Source: Janthinobacterium saanense
GTDB lineage: Bacteria; Pseudomonadota; Gammaproteobacteria; Burkholderiales; Burkholderiaceae_D
Length of the DNA stretch: 64,000 nt
Direction: 5' to 3'
NCBI RefSeq assembly: GCF_014200675.1
Contig: NZ_JACHCI010000027.1
Coordinates: forward strand, 1 to 64,000
Part shown: positions 14,482 through 22,784 of the stretch, in pieces
How the letters are laid out: every line of letters starts with the position of its first letter
Position numbering within the stretch: the first letter of the stretch is position 1
Notes under the pieces: model-generated
What the model was told of the DNA's origin: nothing
What the model saw: the letters and a program-made list of their open reading frames with translations, nothing else
Databases searched by the model: none
Made by a program: the position numbers and the translations under genes

Positions 14482-17142
14482 TCAAACCCTTACTAGTTTC
14501 CATTTGATGGTTTCTGGCAAGATTTGACCAGTCCCCGTTGTAGGTGTCCAAGTGAACTTGATATAAATTCGATTATCAATGGGGTAGGCATTCAAATTCC
14601 CAAGGCCATCCCCTGACACGATTTCAGCTTGAGTAAAGCCATTTATGCCTCCGTTATTGGACTTCCCTGTAGCAATTGTGGCTGTTGCCATATAGGCGAT
14701 CGATGGCGCGTCGTACCACCCATCTGGATAGCCTACATTTGTATCGATGTAAACGGTGAACGGAATATGCTCTCCCCCCATGTATCCCACCCAGCCTACA
14801 TTTACCCCAGTGACTCCGCGCGAGATCACATTTGGTTCAGAAATTAACTCTCGGGAGAATTGACCAGACCCGTTAGCGCGCAGAACAATGGCCCCGTTGC
14901 CGACCGAAAGAAACGGTTCGGCGCCGCTGGCGTTCAAGTTCATGTAACTGGTATTGGCCGTGTTCCTGAGCAGACCGGCCGTGATAACGCCAAGAGTACC
15001 GCTCGACGCGACGAGGTTTCCTGAAAATTCCCCGCTTGCCCCCATCAGCTTCCCCGAAAACTGCCCGCTGCCAGTGATGGTTAGGCTGGAGCCATCCCAT
15101 TGCATGTAGTTGCCCATAGGATTGCCCACGCGAAATTTATAGACACCGTCCACCTGCCCCATCCAGAGCCCGGCGCCGACCGTAAACGACGAGACGCCTT
15201 GGGTACGCAAGTATCCGCCGGCATTGATCTCAATCTGCCCCAGGCTGGCGGCCAATGCCGATAAAGTGCTGAACTTGCCGATCAATGCCGTTACGATATT
15301 CGCTTGCATCCGCGTGGCAGCGATATCTCCAGCGGTGATCTTGCCCGCATTGAGGCTGGCGATCTTTGCATCATCGATGGCCGCATTACCAATTTTAGCG
15401 TTGGTAATGGTGCCATTTGCGATGAATCCATCGGCGATGTACACGCCGGCAGGGACGTTAACACCATTGATCACGCTGGCCGTAGTGCGCACGATAAATG
15501 GAGTTGATGGCGCGATTCCATTGCCGCTTGGCCCCGCAACAAAGAAGGTGCTTGCGCGCACCCCGAAATCGATTGTAGAGGTGAGGCCGTCGCCACTGCC
15601 GATAATGCCAAAGCCGCCGGCAATGCCGTCCACATCAATATTGACCGTGTACTTCGCCTGGACTTTGCCCAGCGCCGTGACGGAAGCATCGGCCAGCACT
15701 TTCACTGCGGCATACTTGGCGACCAACCCAGTGCTGGGGTCGCTGACGATAGCCTGTAACTGCTTGAGTTCCGTGGCGGTGGCGCTGTCAGCTGTAGCGC
15801 GCACGGTTTGCTCGCTGACAATGGCGGCCTTGAGGCCAGCTGCAGTTTCCGCTACCAGCGACTCGATACGCTGAGAGACGGCAGTGTCGGCCGTCACTTG
15901 CGCGGAATAGGCCACCTGGGAAGCGGCCAGGCTGGTCGCGGTTGCCGCGCTGAGGTACTGGGCCAATTCCGTCAGGGCGGTGTCCGCGTCTGCGCGGACC
16001 TTCTCTTCGCGGGTGATACTGGCAACGTTATCGTTTACCGTGGCTGTCAGACTGTCAATGCGCGTGCCCAGCGACGTATCGGCGGTAGTGCGTAAGTTTC
16101 GTTCCTCGAACAATAATCCGCTGGACAGGCTGGCGACGGCACCGACGGTCGCCGGGTCCGCCACGCCCAGCACCTTTGACGACAACACCTGTCGGGCGGC
16201 CACTTCTGCGCTATCGGCCTTGGTGCGCGCCGTCTCTTCCTTTTGAATAGCGGCGGTAATGTTGTCGGCCGTTTGCGCTGCCAGCGATTCGATACGGCTC
16301 GATAACGCTGAATCGCCCGTGGCAATGACGGTAACGACCTGTTTATAAGCAGCAAGGTTGGTATCACTCGCTGCTACCAAATACTGGATTTCCTGCGCCA
16401 GCGCGTTGTCCGCTTCCTGGCGCAAGGTGCTTTCCTGGCCGATCGCCGTGCCCCGGTCCTTGGCTTCGGCCAAAAAGGCAGCAATGCGCAAATTTGCTTC
16501 CGCTGCAATTGCCTTGTCGCGCGCCGTCGTCTCAGCCAGGATGCGTTGTGCGACACTGCCGGCGGTGCTTGCCGGCGCAGTGATCAACTCAATCTTATTT
16601 CCTAGGTCCGCATACAGCTGCGATTGGGTCACTTGGCCGGTCAACAATGACAGCAAGTAAGCGGGGTCTGCGCCAGTTTCGCCACGCGTGCCCAGCTGGG
16701 CGTTGAAGGGGCCGACAACATTGGCCTGCGACACATAACGAATCCAGTAAAAGCGCACCGCCGCACCGCCGACGTTGTCGACGTAAATGCGGCCATCGGA
16801 GCGCCCTACCATCTGGGCAAGACTGAAATCGTTGGACTGTGCGCGCCAGATTTCAGTATGCGACAGCTTGTCAAAGTTGGTCGCATCCCATGCCAGGATG
16901 ATCGTTGCCAGCGCGCCGGACATGTTCAAGCCCGTCGGCTTGGGCGGCGTCGCGCCGAGGTCCGTGCCGCTGCCCTTCTCTCCGGGCAGTGGTAGGCCCA
17001 GGGCGCGCAGGTCCTTCAGTTTCGCTACTTGATGATCGCCAGCAGTAAATGCGTTGAGAATTTCACGCATCGGGCGCAAGAGTGCGCTCACCTCGGTTGG
17101 AATTTTGGAGGAAATTGCTGGGATGCTGGGCAAATTAGCCAA
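14482..17142 (-). CDS. Tail fibre / host-specificity protein, 886 aa
   Basis: This long protein has an N-terminal region with a fibronectin-like segment (about residues 65-150). A long Ala/Thr-rich helical stalk follows, with repeated EETARTKAD-like coiled-coil units (about 190-480). The C-terminus has repeated beta elements (GQFSGKLMGASGEFSGNL) ending in a receptor-binding-like domain. The pattern resembles the C-terminal part of lambda gpJ-type tip proteins and fibres. The start codon is TTG, with AAGGAG 8 nt upstream, and overlaps the previous gene by 8 nt. An intrinsic terminator follows. Its role is probably adsorption to the host surface. Confidence 0.8.
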   Translation of the reverse strand: MANLPSIPAISSKIPTEVSALLRPMREILNAFTAGDHQVAKLKDLRALGLPLPGEKGSGTDLGATPPKPTGLNMSGALATIILAWDATNFDKLSHTEIWRAQSNDFSLAQMVGRSDGRIYVDNVGGAAVRFYWIRYVSQANVVGPFNAQLGTRGETGADPAYLLSLLTGQVTQSQLYADLGNKIELITAPASTAGSVAQRILAETTARDKAIAAEANLRIAAFLAEAKDRGTAIGQESTLRQEADNALAQEIQYLVAASDTNLAAYKQVVTVIATGDSALSSRIESLAAQTADNITAAIQKEETARTKADSAEVAARQVLSSKVLGVADPATVGAVASLSSGLLFEERNLRTTADTSLGTRIDSLTATVNDNVASITREEKVRADADTALTELAQYLSAATATSLAASQVAYSAQVTADTAVSQRIESLVAETAAGLKAAIVSEQTVRATADSATATELKQLQAIVSDPSTGLVAKYAAVKVLADASVTALGKVQAKYTVNIDVDGIAGGFGIIGSGDGLTSTIDFGVRASTFFVAGPSGNGIAPSTPFIVRTTASVINGVNVPAGVYIADGFIANGTITNAKIGNAAIDDAKIASLNAGKITAGDIAATRMQANIVTALIGKFSTLSALAASLGQIEINAGGYLRTQGVSSFTVGAGLWMGQVDGVYKFRVGNPMGNYMQWDGSSLTITGSGQFSGKLMGASGEFSGNLVASSGTLGVITAGLLRNTANTSYMNLNASGAEPFLSVGNGAIVLRANGSGQFSRELISEPNVISRGVTGVNVGWVGYMGGEHIPFTVYIDTNVGYPDGWYDAPSIAYMATATIATGKSNNGGINGFTQAEIVSGDGLGNLNAYPIDNRIYIKFTWTPTTGTGQILPETIKWKLVRV

Positions 17143-18730
17143 TTTTCAGCTCCTTGGGACGGTCAGCGACTGCGAGAAGGCGAATCCGCTGGGTGCCGAT
17201 CAGTTCGAGCTCGATCTGGCGCGGACGGTAATCGCCTGGCAGGCGGAATACCTGCTCATCGAGCACTTGCCGGGAATGGATCATCTCCCCATCGGCATAC
17301 AGGTTGAAGGTGACGGGATATGTGTCGGCATCGACGCGCGCGCAACCTGGGCCAGGGCTTGCCGCGAACTGGAATTTCTTCGACCGCCAGGTGTACGTCA
17401 GGTTGGCGCCGGCATTGAATTTCTTGATTTCCCCGCCGATCACCAGGTACAAGGCATCGTTGACCGCATCGACATGGCCCGCAGTGACGGTTTCATCGAA
17501 CATGGTCAGACTGGCATCCTCCAGCGAATTGAGGATGAAGCCGCCGCCGGCATACAAAGCGACATACTTGCCATCATGGAAATACCCCTCGATGGTTTCA
17601 GGGACCAGTGCCTGCCATTCCTCGCGGGTGTACAGCGCCTGCGTGACAACACGCGAGCCACCGACACCGACATTGACCAGGCCATCGGGCGAGGCATACA
17701 TCACGCCGCCGCCGATCGACACGATCGAGCGCTTGGAGACGCACGCCTGGTCGAGCTCGATGCGCTCCATCGACATGCTGTCCGGATGCACGCCTGTCAC
17801 CAGATAAGGGGAACCCTTGGTGCACACCAGGATGCTCGACCCGAAGACGCCCAGCCCGACGATCGGATAATCGGCCGTCAGGCGGTACTTTTCGGGCCAT
17901 GCATAGGGCAAGTTCGGTTCGCAAAAGTACAGATCGTGGCCCGAAAATCCCGCCATGATGCCGTTGGGCAAACCCACCAAACCCGTCAGCGTCGCCGGCG
18001 GCAGGGCATACGACAGGGTCGATAGCGGCTCGCCCAGCTCCGTGGGCAATAGCTTGTCCTCGAAAGTGGTGCTGGCATCGGCAATTTCCGTCACGAATTC
18101 GTAGACGGCCGATCCGCTGGCCGTTTGCTGGCTGCGATAGATACGCTTGGCAGCGATGTTGTAGTTGCCCGTCGGCGCTGTCGCCAGCAGGCCGAGTTTG
18201 ACGGAGCCACCTTCCGTGACCGTTACCTTGGTGGGGGGGGAAGGCGCGCCCTCTTCCCCCCAGGCCGAGACGTAGGTATAGATGTAGACGCGGGTTTCCG
18301 CCGGCGCGGTCGAGGTACTGGCGACACAGGTTGGCGCCTGCAAGGGCGCCGGCACACCAAGGGCATAGGCATTGACGGGGTAGCTTGTGCCTCCCTGCGT
18401 TGCCATTTGCAAATTGGTCACTTTCGGCACGCCGTCGCCAGTATAGTAGGTGCGCTCGGTGGTGTCGCCCGCCACTATCCCGCGCGCCACGTCCACGTCG
18501 GTGGTCCACGTCAGCCAGTACTGGGTTTCTGGCAGGGACATGCCCATGCGGTAGATACTCTTGATCGCCTGCGCCAGCGGCACGGGTGTGACTACCGTTC
18601 TGGCGCTTTTCAACGAGCGCAAGTCGCCATGCCAGAGTGTGCAGTTGCGCGCGACCTGGGCGGCCGCGTTGGGAAGCATGGCGGCGTTCTGGCGCGGCAT
18701 CATGCCGCCAAAATTGGAAATGGAAATCAT
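17135..18730 (-). CDS. Phage tail structural protein, 531 aa
   Basis: The start at 18730 follows AGGACCAC. The protein opens MISISNFGGMMPRQN, as do several podophage tail proteins that begin with a short arm. The remainder is beta-rich with recurring short strands and Gly turns (LVGLPNGIMAGFSGHDLYF, GGVMYASPDGLVNV), suggesting a beta-propeller or nozzle-like fold. It lies between the lysis cassette and the fibre gene and overlaps the fibre start. It may be a tail nozzle or fibre-attachment protein; the exact role is inferred. Confidence 0.7.
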   Translation of the reverse strand: MISISNFGGMMPRQNAAMLPNAAAQVARNCTLWHGDLRSLKSARTVVTPVPLAQAIKSIYRMGMSLPETQYWLTWTTDVDVARGIVAGDTTERTYYTGDGVPKVTNLQMATQGGTSYPVNAYALGVPAPLQAPTCVASTSTAPAETRVYIYTYVSAWGEEGAPSPPTKVTVTEGGSVKLGLLATAPTGNYNIAAKRIYRSQQTASGSAVYEFVTEIADASTTFEDKLLPTELGEPLSTLSYALPPATLTGLVGLPNGIMAGFSGHDLYFCEPNLPYAWPEKYRLTADYPIVGLGVFGSSILVCTKGSPYLVTGVHPDSMSMERIELDQACVSKRSIVSIGGGVMYASPDGLVNVGVGGSRVVTQALYTREEWQALVPETIEGYFHDGKYVALYAGGGFILNSLEDASLTMFDETVTAGHVDAVNDALYLVIGGEIKKFNAGANLTYTWRSKKFQFAASPGPGCARVDADTYPVTFNLYADGEMIHSRQVLDEQVFRLPGDYRPRQIELELIGTQRIRLLAVADRPKELKIG

Positions 18731-18740
18731 GTGGTCCTGA

Positions 18741-18771
18741 AATAAAGAGAGCCCGCATATAGCGGGCTCTC
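18741..18771 (-). terminator. Intrinsic terminator after the lysis cassette
   Basis: A perfect 10-bp stem (GAGAGCCCGC/GCGGGCTCTC) with a 5-nt loop is followed on the minus strand by TTTATTTC. It separates the Rz gene start region from the downstream tail gene at 18730. Confidence 0.85.
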
Positions 18772-18790
18772 GGGGTGGTGCTGGCAGTGA

Positions 18791-19279
18791 CTACGGGTTG
18801 ACCGTGCGCCTCACGGCGTCGTACTTGGCAATGCAGGCGTTGAGATCCCGCACCGCGTCGTCTCCGTCAGCGGCGATGTCGATAAGCTCGATAGCAGCCT
18901 CTGGCATAAGTTCGGAGCGCGTTTCGATATACCCAGTGCCGGGATCTGGGCTGGCGGCGCCTGCACGAAGCGCACGGGTGGCGATTGACAGGCTGACAGC
19001 GCCGCTGCGCACGTCAGCGCGCAGAGTATCGATGGTAGTTTTTGCATCATGAATCTCTTGTAGGTGTACCGCGTCAACGGCCTGGTGCTGCGCGGTCAGC
19101 TGCGCTGTGTCCTGCTTCGCCTTGGAGGTGGCCAGGTGTAGCTGCTCCCGTGCCAGGCCATCGGCTGCGTTCAGGCGCTCGGCGCAACTGCGCTGCGCCT
19201 CCCACTCCCCGACAAAGAAGGCCAGCGTGACCAGCAGCAGGCCTGCCAGCCATGGGCGCACATCGATCGCGCTCATCAT
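18791..19279 (-). CDS. Rz-like inner-membrane spanin, 162 aa
   Basis: The chosen start at 19279 shares ATGA with the endolysin stop. The protein has an N-terminal signal-anchor (WLAGLLLVTLAFFVGEW), then a long charged, periplasmic helical region, as in i-spanins. It would join with the Rz1 lipoprotein encoded inside it to fuse inner and outer membranes at the last step of lysis. A longer reading frame exists upstream but overlaps the endolysin and is low quality. Confidence 0.85.
   Translation of the reverse strand: MMSAIDVRPWLAGLLLVTLAFFVGEWEAQRSCAERLNAADGLAREQLHLATSKAKQDTAQLTAQHQAVDAVHLQEIHDAKTTIDTLRADVRSGAVSLSIATRALRAGAASPDPGTGYIETRSELMPEAAIELIDIAADGDDAVRDLNACIAKYDAVRRTVNP
18811..19050 (-). 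CDS. Rz1-like outer-membrane lipoprotein spanin, embedded in Rz
   Basis: This 79-residue ORF sits entirely within the Rz gene in another frame, as in lambda. It has a type II signal peptide: MMQKLP, hydrophobic ILCALTCAAAL, and lipobox LSAC with the modified cysteine at residue 21. A Pro-rich stretch (PPVRFVQAPPAQIP) follows, typical of o-spanins. A weak Shine-Dalgarno (AAGAGA) precedes the double ATG. The frame could begin nine codons earlier, but the signal peptide argues for 19050. Confidence 0.85.
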   Translation of the reverse strand: MMQKLPSILCALTCAAALSACQSPPVRFVQAPPAQIPALGISKRAPNLCQRLLSSLSTSPLTETTRCGISTPALPSTTP

Positions 19280-19794
19280 GCAAGCACCCGCTGCGCCACT
19301 TCGAACAGACCAAGGCGCGCCGCCAGGCCGTTCGAGCCGCCGTTGATGCGCTGCGAAACTTTCACCTGGTTGCCCGTGTCCGCCAGCGCATTTAAGCCGC
19401 GCATCTGCCAGAACCAGCCGGCCGAACGGCAGGCAAGCACGACTTGCTCCAGCAGCTCGGGCTTGGCCAGCAGATCCAGACCAAGCGCCTTGCCGCATGC
19501 TGTGTAGTTGGCGCGGCCCGTCACTTGCAGCAGGCCGCGCCCCTTGAAGCGCACGCCGTCACCTGGTTGTGTATTGCCCAGGTCTGCGCGCCCTTCATAG
19601 GCCTGGCCGCTGGCCAGCTCCCGCACATAGAGCAGCTGCCCCGATTCATGACCCACTTGGGCCAGAAATGAGGCTTGCCGCGCCGGGGTGTTGATGCCGA
19701 ATTCCAGCATTGCTGCGTTCAGCGGTTGAAGGAAGACGGACGCGCGGGAGCGCGCATACGGCATGATTTGAACCAATTGTGCGAGCGTCATCAT
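19276..19794 (-). CDS. GH19-family endolysin, 172 aa
   Basis: The fold markers of chitinase-like (GH19) phage endolysins are present: an early helical part (MPYARSRASVFLQPLNAAM), the catalytic-Glu motif FLAQVGHESGQL near residue 50, and RFKGRGLLQVTGRANY. There is no signal peptide, so it depends on a holin. It would cleave peptidoglycan glycan strands. The start shares ATGA with the small membrane ORF upstream, and the stop shares ATGA with Rz, making a coupled cassette. Confidence 0.9.
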   Translation of the reverse strand: MMTLAQLVQIMPYARSRASVFLQPLNAAMLEFGINTPARQASFLAQVGHESGQLLYVRELASGQAYEGRADLGNTQPGDGVRFKGRGLLQVTGRANYTACGKALGLDLLAKPELLEQVVLACRSAGWFWQMRGLNALADTGNQVKVSQRINGGSNGLAARLGLFEVAQRVLA

Positions 19795-19928
19795 AAGAAA
19801 TTCACCAAAGCGAGAATGCCAATGAAGGAAAGCGTGGCCGTGCCGACGGTGCGCGTTTGCAGCCGGGGGTTGAGCACACAGAAAAGACAGCCGAGCAGCA
19901 CGGCAAACGACAGCACTTTGATCGTCAT
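19791..19928 (-). CDS. 45-residue membrane peptide of the lysis cassette
   Basis: A short ORF is coupled by ATGA overlaps on both sides: to the 116-aa membrane protein before it and to the endolysin after it. The peptide has two hydrophobic segments (VLSFAVLLGCLFCVL and TLSFIGILALVNFL) joined by a short basic loop (NPRLQTR). Its size, topology and place suggest a second holin or an antiholin. It falls below usual gene-calling lengths. The function is inferred from context. Confidence 0.75.
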   Translation of the reverse strand: MTIKVLSFAVLLGCLFCVLNPRLQTRTVGTATLSFIGILALVNFL

Positions 19929-20272
19929 TTATCACTCCCCAGGTAACGGCGCTTCAATGCGCCGATCAGGTCGGCCGAATTGATTTCCGTGAACACCTCG
20001 CGGCAGGTGGCCAGTGCGAAGAGCCCTACCAGGAACTCCACGCCGGAATGCACGCGGTCGCCGCCGATGCTGAAGAAGTCGATCAGCGCCGGCGCGATGT
20101 AGATGGCGCAGGCAAAACCGATGAGGAAGGAGACAAATTTCTGTGATGCGCTCAAGCTGTCTCCTAGAAACTTGAGCGACACGGCGGCGCCGGCGGCGCC
20201 TGGAAGGGACGCCAGGGCGATTTTGAGCAGCGTGGCGGTAAGCGCGGCGAAGGTTGAGACTGGTTCTGCCAT
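19925..20272 (-). CDS. Holin-like membrane protein, 115 aa
   Basis: Starting at MAEPVSTFAALTATLLKI, the protein has hydrophobic helices at about residues 10-30, 42-64 and 77-90, and a charged C-terminus ending RRYLGSDK. It is the first gene of the lysis cassette. It follows a terminator hairpin and shares ATGA with the next ORF. The pattern fits a phage holin, which would form the membrane lesions that release the endolysin. An upstream in-frame ATG at 20326 would run through the terminator and was not chosen. Confidence 0.75.
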   Translation of the reverse strand: MAEPVSTFAALTATLLKIALASLPGAAGAAVSLKFLGDSLSASQKFVSFLIGFACAIYIAPALIDFFSIGGDRVHSGVEFLVGLFALATCREVFTEINSADLIGALKRRYLGSDK

Positions 20273-20281
20273 GAAGGCTCC

Positions 20282-20309
20282 TAAAATGGAAAACCCGCCG
20301 TAGCGGGTT
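20282..20309 (-). terminator. Intrinsic terminator before the lysis cassette
   Basis: On the minus strand the stem AACCCGC/GCGGGTT with a 4-nt loop is followed by TTCCATTTTA. It lies just upstream of the holin-like gene and downstream of the gene ending at 20459. The U-tract is interrupted, so termination may be partial. Nothing else is recognised up to 20458. Confidence 0.7.
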
Positions 20310-20458
20310 CTTGTGAGGCTGTCCACGGCGTGATGGGCCGTGTTATGTGGCGCGACGGTCGGTGACGACCATGCGGCGCGGTATGCACCGCAGACGCGGA
20401 CCCTTGCCGCGCGCGCTACCCACCTGGCAAGCTCTCAGCCATGTATTTGGCCAGCTGC

Positions 20459-20773
20459 TCATCCTTTGGCGCGCTCCCATCCGACACGGATTACGCCGAC
20501 GTTGTTATAAATGACCCATACATACAGGGCAATGAGGCCTGCAAGCGCCCAGTGGGGAATGCCTTGCTCCAGCACTGCCAGGTACAGAGCAACGAGCATG
20601 GCCGCCTTCGGCAGCAGCAGACCCGGCGCCAGGCCAAACTGGCGAATCAACCAGGCCATGAGCGGGTTTGCCTCCCGCCCGATCTGACGGGAAATGATGT
20701 AGTAGGTAGTGGCGACGTCCGCCAGCTGCAGCACGAACAGCGCGGTGAAGAGAAATGCCTGAATGTGGCTCAT
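20459..20773 (-). CDS. DUF5658-like small membrane protein, 104 aa
   Basis: It has three to four predicted membrane helices: FLFTALFVLQLADVATTYYII, a short one near LAPGLLLPKAAMLVALYLAVL, and LAGLIALYVWVIYNNVGVI. The motif ADVATTYYIISRQIGREANPLM recalls the DUF5658 pattern (helix, then EANPLM). GAGGTGCC precedes the start, which shares ATGA with the tiny ORF upstream. Its function is unknown; it may belong to the lysis or superinfection functions nearby. Confidence 0.7.
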   Translation of the reverse strand: MSHIQAFLFTALFVLQLADVATTYYIISRQIGREANPLMAWLIRQFGLAPGLLLPKAAMLVALYLAVLEQGIPHWALAGLIALYVWVIYNNVGVIRVGWERAKG

Positions 20774-20880
20774 GCTGGCACCTCATACGCCATCGATAGC
20801 AGGCTGGGACCGGCCGCCAGTGCGGCAAAGCCCAGAGCGCGGCGCGCTAGGGCGTGTTTAACTTTTCTAGGTAAATTCAT
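20770..20880 (-). CDS. Tiny ORF, 36 aa, basic and hydrophobic
   Basis: This short ORF starts after GAAAGGATCTTC and ends with an ATGA overlap onto the DUF5658-like gene. The peptide has a basic N-terminus (MNLPRKVKHALARRAL) and a hydrophobic second half (GFAALAAGPSLLSMAY). The overlap suggests it is translated, if only as a coupling leader. No family is recognised. Confidence 0.5.
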   Translation of the reverse strand: MNLPRKVKHALARRALGFAALAAGPSLLSMAYEVPA

Positions 20881-20893
20881 GAAGATCCTTTCA

Positions 20894-21487
20894 TTATCGG
20901 AAGCGGCGGTGCTGAACGCGTGGGCTGTTTGCTGCCCGGCCGTGCTGCGTTTCAATCGCAGCGGTGCCGCATGCGCGGTTGAATTCCTGCTGGAAGGTGA
21001 GCCCCAGTACGGGATTTGACCAGGATTGCCCTGGCATGCACATCAGGCGGAACTTGGCGCCGGCCGCAATCCCGTTCAGGAACCGCTCGACCAGGAAGTC
21101 GGGAAGATCACTGGTGGGCTGGCCGGCCGTGATGCGCGTGGGCACCATGCAAACAGTCGCGGTAAAGCCAGCCGCCTGTGCGGCCAGCTGCGGCTCGCGG
21201 AAGCTGAGCGTGTTCCAGTCGCCCGCGACGTCATAGGCGCTCTCAGGCAAGGCACTTGCAGCGGAACGCCACACTTCCTTGACCAGCATGACCCGCGCAC
21301 CTGCCGGCAAGACCGGCGCGAACAGTCCGCCGTCCATGGCGGCCAGTGGCACATTGGCGGTCCAGACGCCGCTACGCTCACACAGTTCGATGGCCGCTTC
21401 AAGCAGATTCATGCGAATCGTGCTGTCCGGACAGCCCACGACAAACGGCACCACGTAGGGCGAAAAGATTTCGAGGGAAATGGCCAT
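20894..21487 (-). CDS. Phage head-tail or tail-completion protein, 197 aa
   Basis: The protein opens MAISLEIFSPYVVPFVVGCP and continues with an early helix (LLEAAIELCERSGVW), a pattern seen in conserved tail or connector proteins of temperate podophages. It has mixed alpha/beta content and a basic C-terminus. It directly follows the adaptor-like gene with a 3-nt gap, so it is co-transcribed and probably part of the neck. The exact role is not provable by eye. Confidence 0.65.
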   Translation of the reverse strand: MAISLEIFSPYVVPFVVGCPDSTIRMNLLEAAIELCERSGVWTANVPLAAMDGGLFAPVLPAGARVMLVKEVWRSAASALPESAYDVAGDWNTLSFREPQLAAQAAGFTATVCMVPTRITAGQPTSDLPDFLVERFLNGIAAGAKFRLMCMPGQSWSNPVLGLTFQQEFNRACGTAAIETQHGRAANSPRVQHRRFR

Positions 21488-21490
21488 GGG

Positions 21491-22285
21491 TTAGTGCGCC
21501 GCCGCTGGAATCTGTGCCTGGGTGGCAAACGGCAAGGCGGCCAGATTCGGGTTGTTGCCGGTCAAAGCCTGCACCTGGGCATTAAGCGAACTGGTGAACA
21601 TGCCGGAATAGGCAGACGCATTGGATTGGGAAGATGCAAAGTCGGCATCCTTCATGTAAGCGCGCGCCAGGACGTAATTCACCAGGTCATCGATGTATTT
21701 GTCATCGACGGAAATCACAGCTGGATTGACGCTGTCAACTCCGTACAGCGGCGCCGCCTTGGTTCCCGTGTTCGGAATCTCGGCTGGATTGGCCAGATAC
21801 GACACTTCTACCCAAGTTGGCGTGTCATTGACGGCGGGCGTGACATAAAAAATCTTGGGTGCGCGCGGGTCGAATACGAATTGCTCAACCCGCCCGGCGC
21901 CCGTAATGGTGTGCCAGTCAGGATTCTGACTGTCGAGCACTTCACGCGATACAACGCGCACCGCACGACCAGGGGTCAGGCCATCCGCCCCCATATTGCG
22001 CACCACGTCGTTGAGATAGTTCCCGTACACGGCAGTGGCAGGCGAGCCATCGCCCGGCAAGAGGTTGCCGGCGCCCAGCAGTTCGATGGATTGCTTGGTG
22101 CCAGGCTTGAGCTTGATCGCATCCACACGGGAGCACGATGCCGGCAAATACTTGGCAATGGCACGCTGACCATCGTTGAGCCAGGTCACAAGCTCCTTTT
22201 CATTCCAGCGAGTGAACTGCGGAGCCATGTCCTGCAGCTGCGTTGACACGCGAAAGAGCGCGTCGACTACTTTAGTTGAAGGCAT
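21491..22285 (-). CDS. Phage adaptor protein, DUF6682-like, 264 aa
   Basis: The start follows GGAGAGCGTA. N-terminal helices (MPSTKVVDALFRVSTQLQDM, WNEKELVTWLNDGQRAI) are followed by a beta-rich middle. The C-terminal helix ISVDDKYIDDLVNYVLARAYMKD matches the pattern of DUF6682-type head-to-tail adaptors. It lies after the capsid gene and a small gene, where connectors are encoded. It would sit under the portal and join head to tail. Confidence 0.75.
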   Translation of the reverse strand: MPSTKVVDALFRVSTQLQDMAPQFTRWNEKELVTWLNDGQRAIAKYLPASCSRVDAIKLKPGTKQSIELLGAGNLLPGDGSPATAVYGNYLNDVVRNMGADGLTPGRAVRVVSREVLDSQNPDWHTITGAGRVEQFVFDPRAPKIFYVTPAVNDTPTWVEVSYLANPAEIPNTGTKAAPLYGVDSVNPAVISVDDKYIDDLVNYVLARAYMKDADFASSQSNASAYSGMFTSSLNAQVQALTGNNPNLAALPFATQAQIPAAAH

Positions 22286-22341
22286 TACGCTCTCCGGTGA
22301 ATGGGTGGCCCGACTATGGGTATCGAGGTGTGGTGCTGGCC

Positions 22342-22707
22342 TTATGCCGCGCCGTGCACGTTGAAGTTAAAGCGGCGCAAGGAACGCTTCTTCATTTCGC
22401 CATTGGGCAGCGATTCGTGGATGTCCTGTACGCAGTTTTCGAGGGCGTGCAGGACTTCGACCGGAATGCTGGAGCGCACGTCGCGCGGAATCTGATAACC
22501 GACGCCATTGACGCTGACGAAAACGGCTTCGCGGCCCATCTCGCCTTCCTGCTCGTAAATGGTGATGCTCACTTTGTCGCCGCTCAGCGCGTCATCGTGC
22601 GCACTGCCTGTCACTGCCGTCGAGACTGCCTCTGCCTGGTCGAAGCCGCCCAGATCATCGAGTGTCGATACTTGGGAGGTGCTGCTTTTTTTGGTGTTCG
22701 CGTTCAT
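22342..22707 (-). CDS. Small conserved phage protein of the head operon, 121 aa
   Basis: The start follows GGAGTAGACGC. The N-terminus is polar, rich in Ser, Thr and Asp, and probably disordered (about 45 residues). A compact part follows (VSITIYEQEGEMGREAVFVS, GYQIPRDVRSSIPVEVLHAL), then a basic tail (GEMKKRSLRRFNFNVHG). It lies between the major capsid and adaptor genes. A decoration or head-completion role is possible but unproven. Confidence 0.65.
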   Translation of the reverse strand: MNANTKKSSTSQVSTLDDLGGFDQAEAVSTAVTGSAHDDALSGDKVSITIYEQEGEMGREAVFVSVNGVGYQIPRDVRSSIPVEVLHALENCVQDIHESLPNGEMKKRSLRRFNFNVHGAA

Positions 22708-22732
22708 GCGTCTACTCCATAAATTCGGATGA

Positions 22733-22764
22733 AATGAAAAAGGCCCGCAACCATGCGGGCCTTT
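22733..22764 (-). terminator. Intrinsic terminator after the major capsid gene
   Basis: On the minus strand a 10-bp stem (AAAGGCCCGC/GCGGGCCTTT) with loop ATGGTT is followed by TTCATTTC. It lies 20 bases past the capsid stop, a strong hairpin suited to setting a high capsid-to-tail transcript ratio. Confidence 0.9.
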
Positions 22765-22784
22765 CAAGGGGCGTACTGACGCCG

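Noticed and set aside
14482..18730. Search for a diversity-generating retroelement, as in phage BPP-1
   Set aside because: No reverse transcriptase gene nor template/variable repeat pair was seen near the fibre or anywhere in the window.
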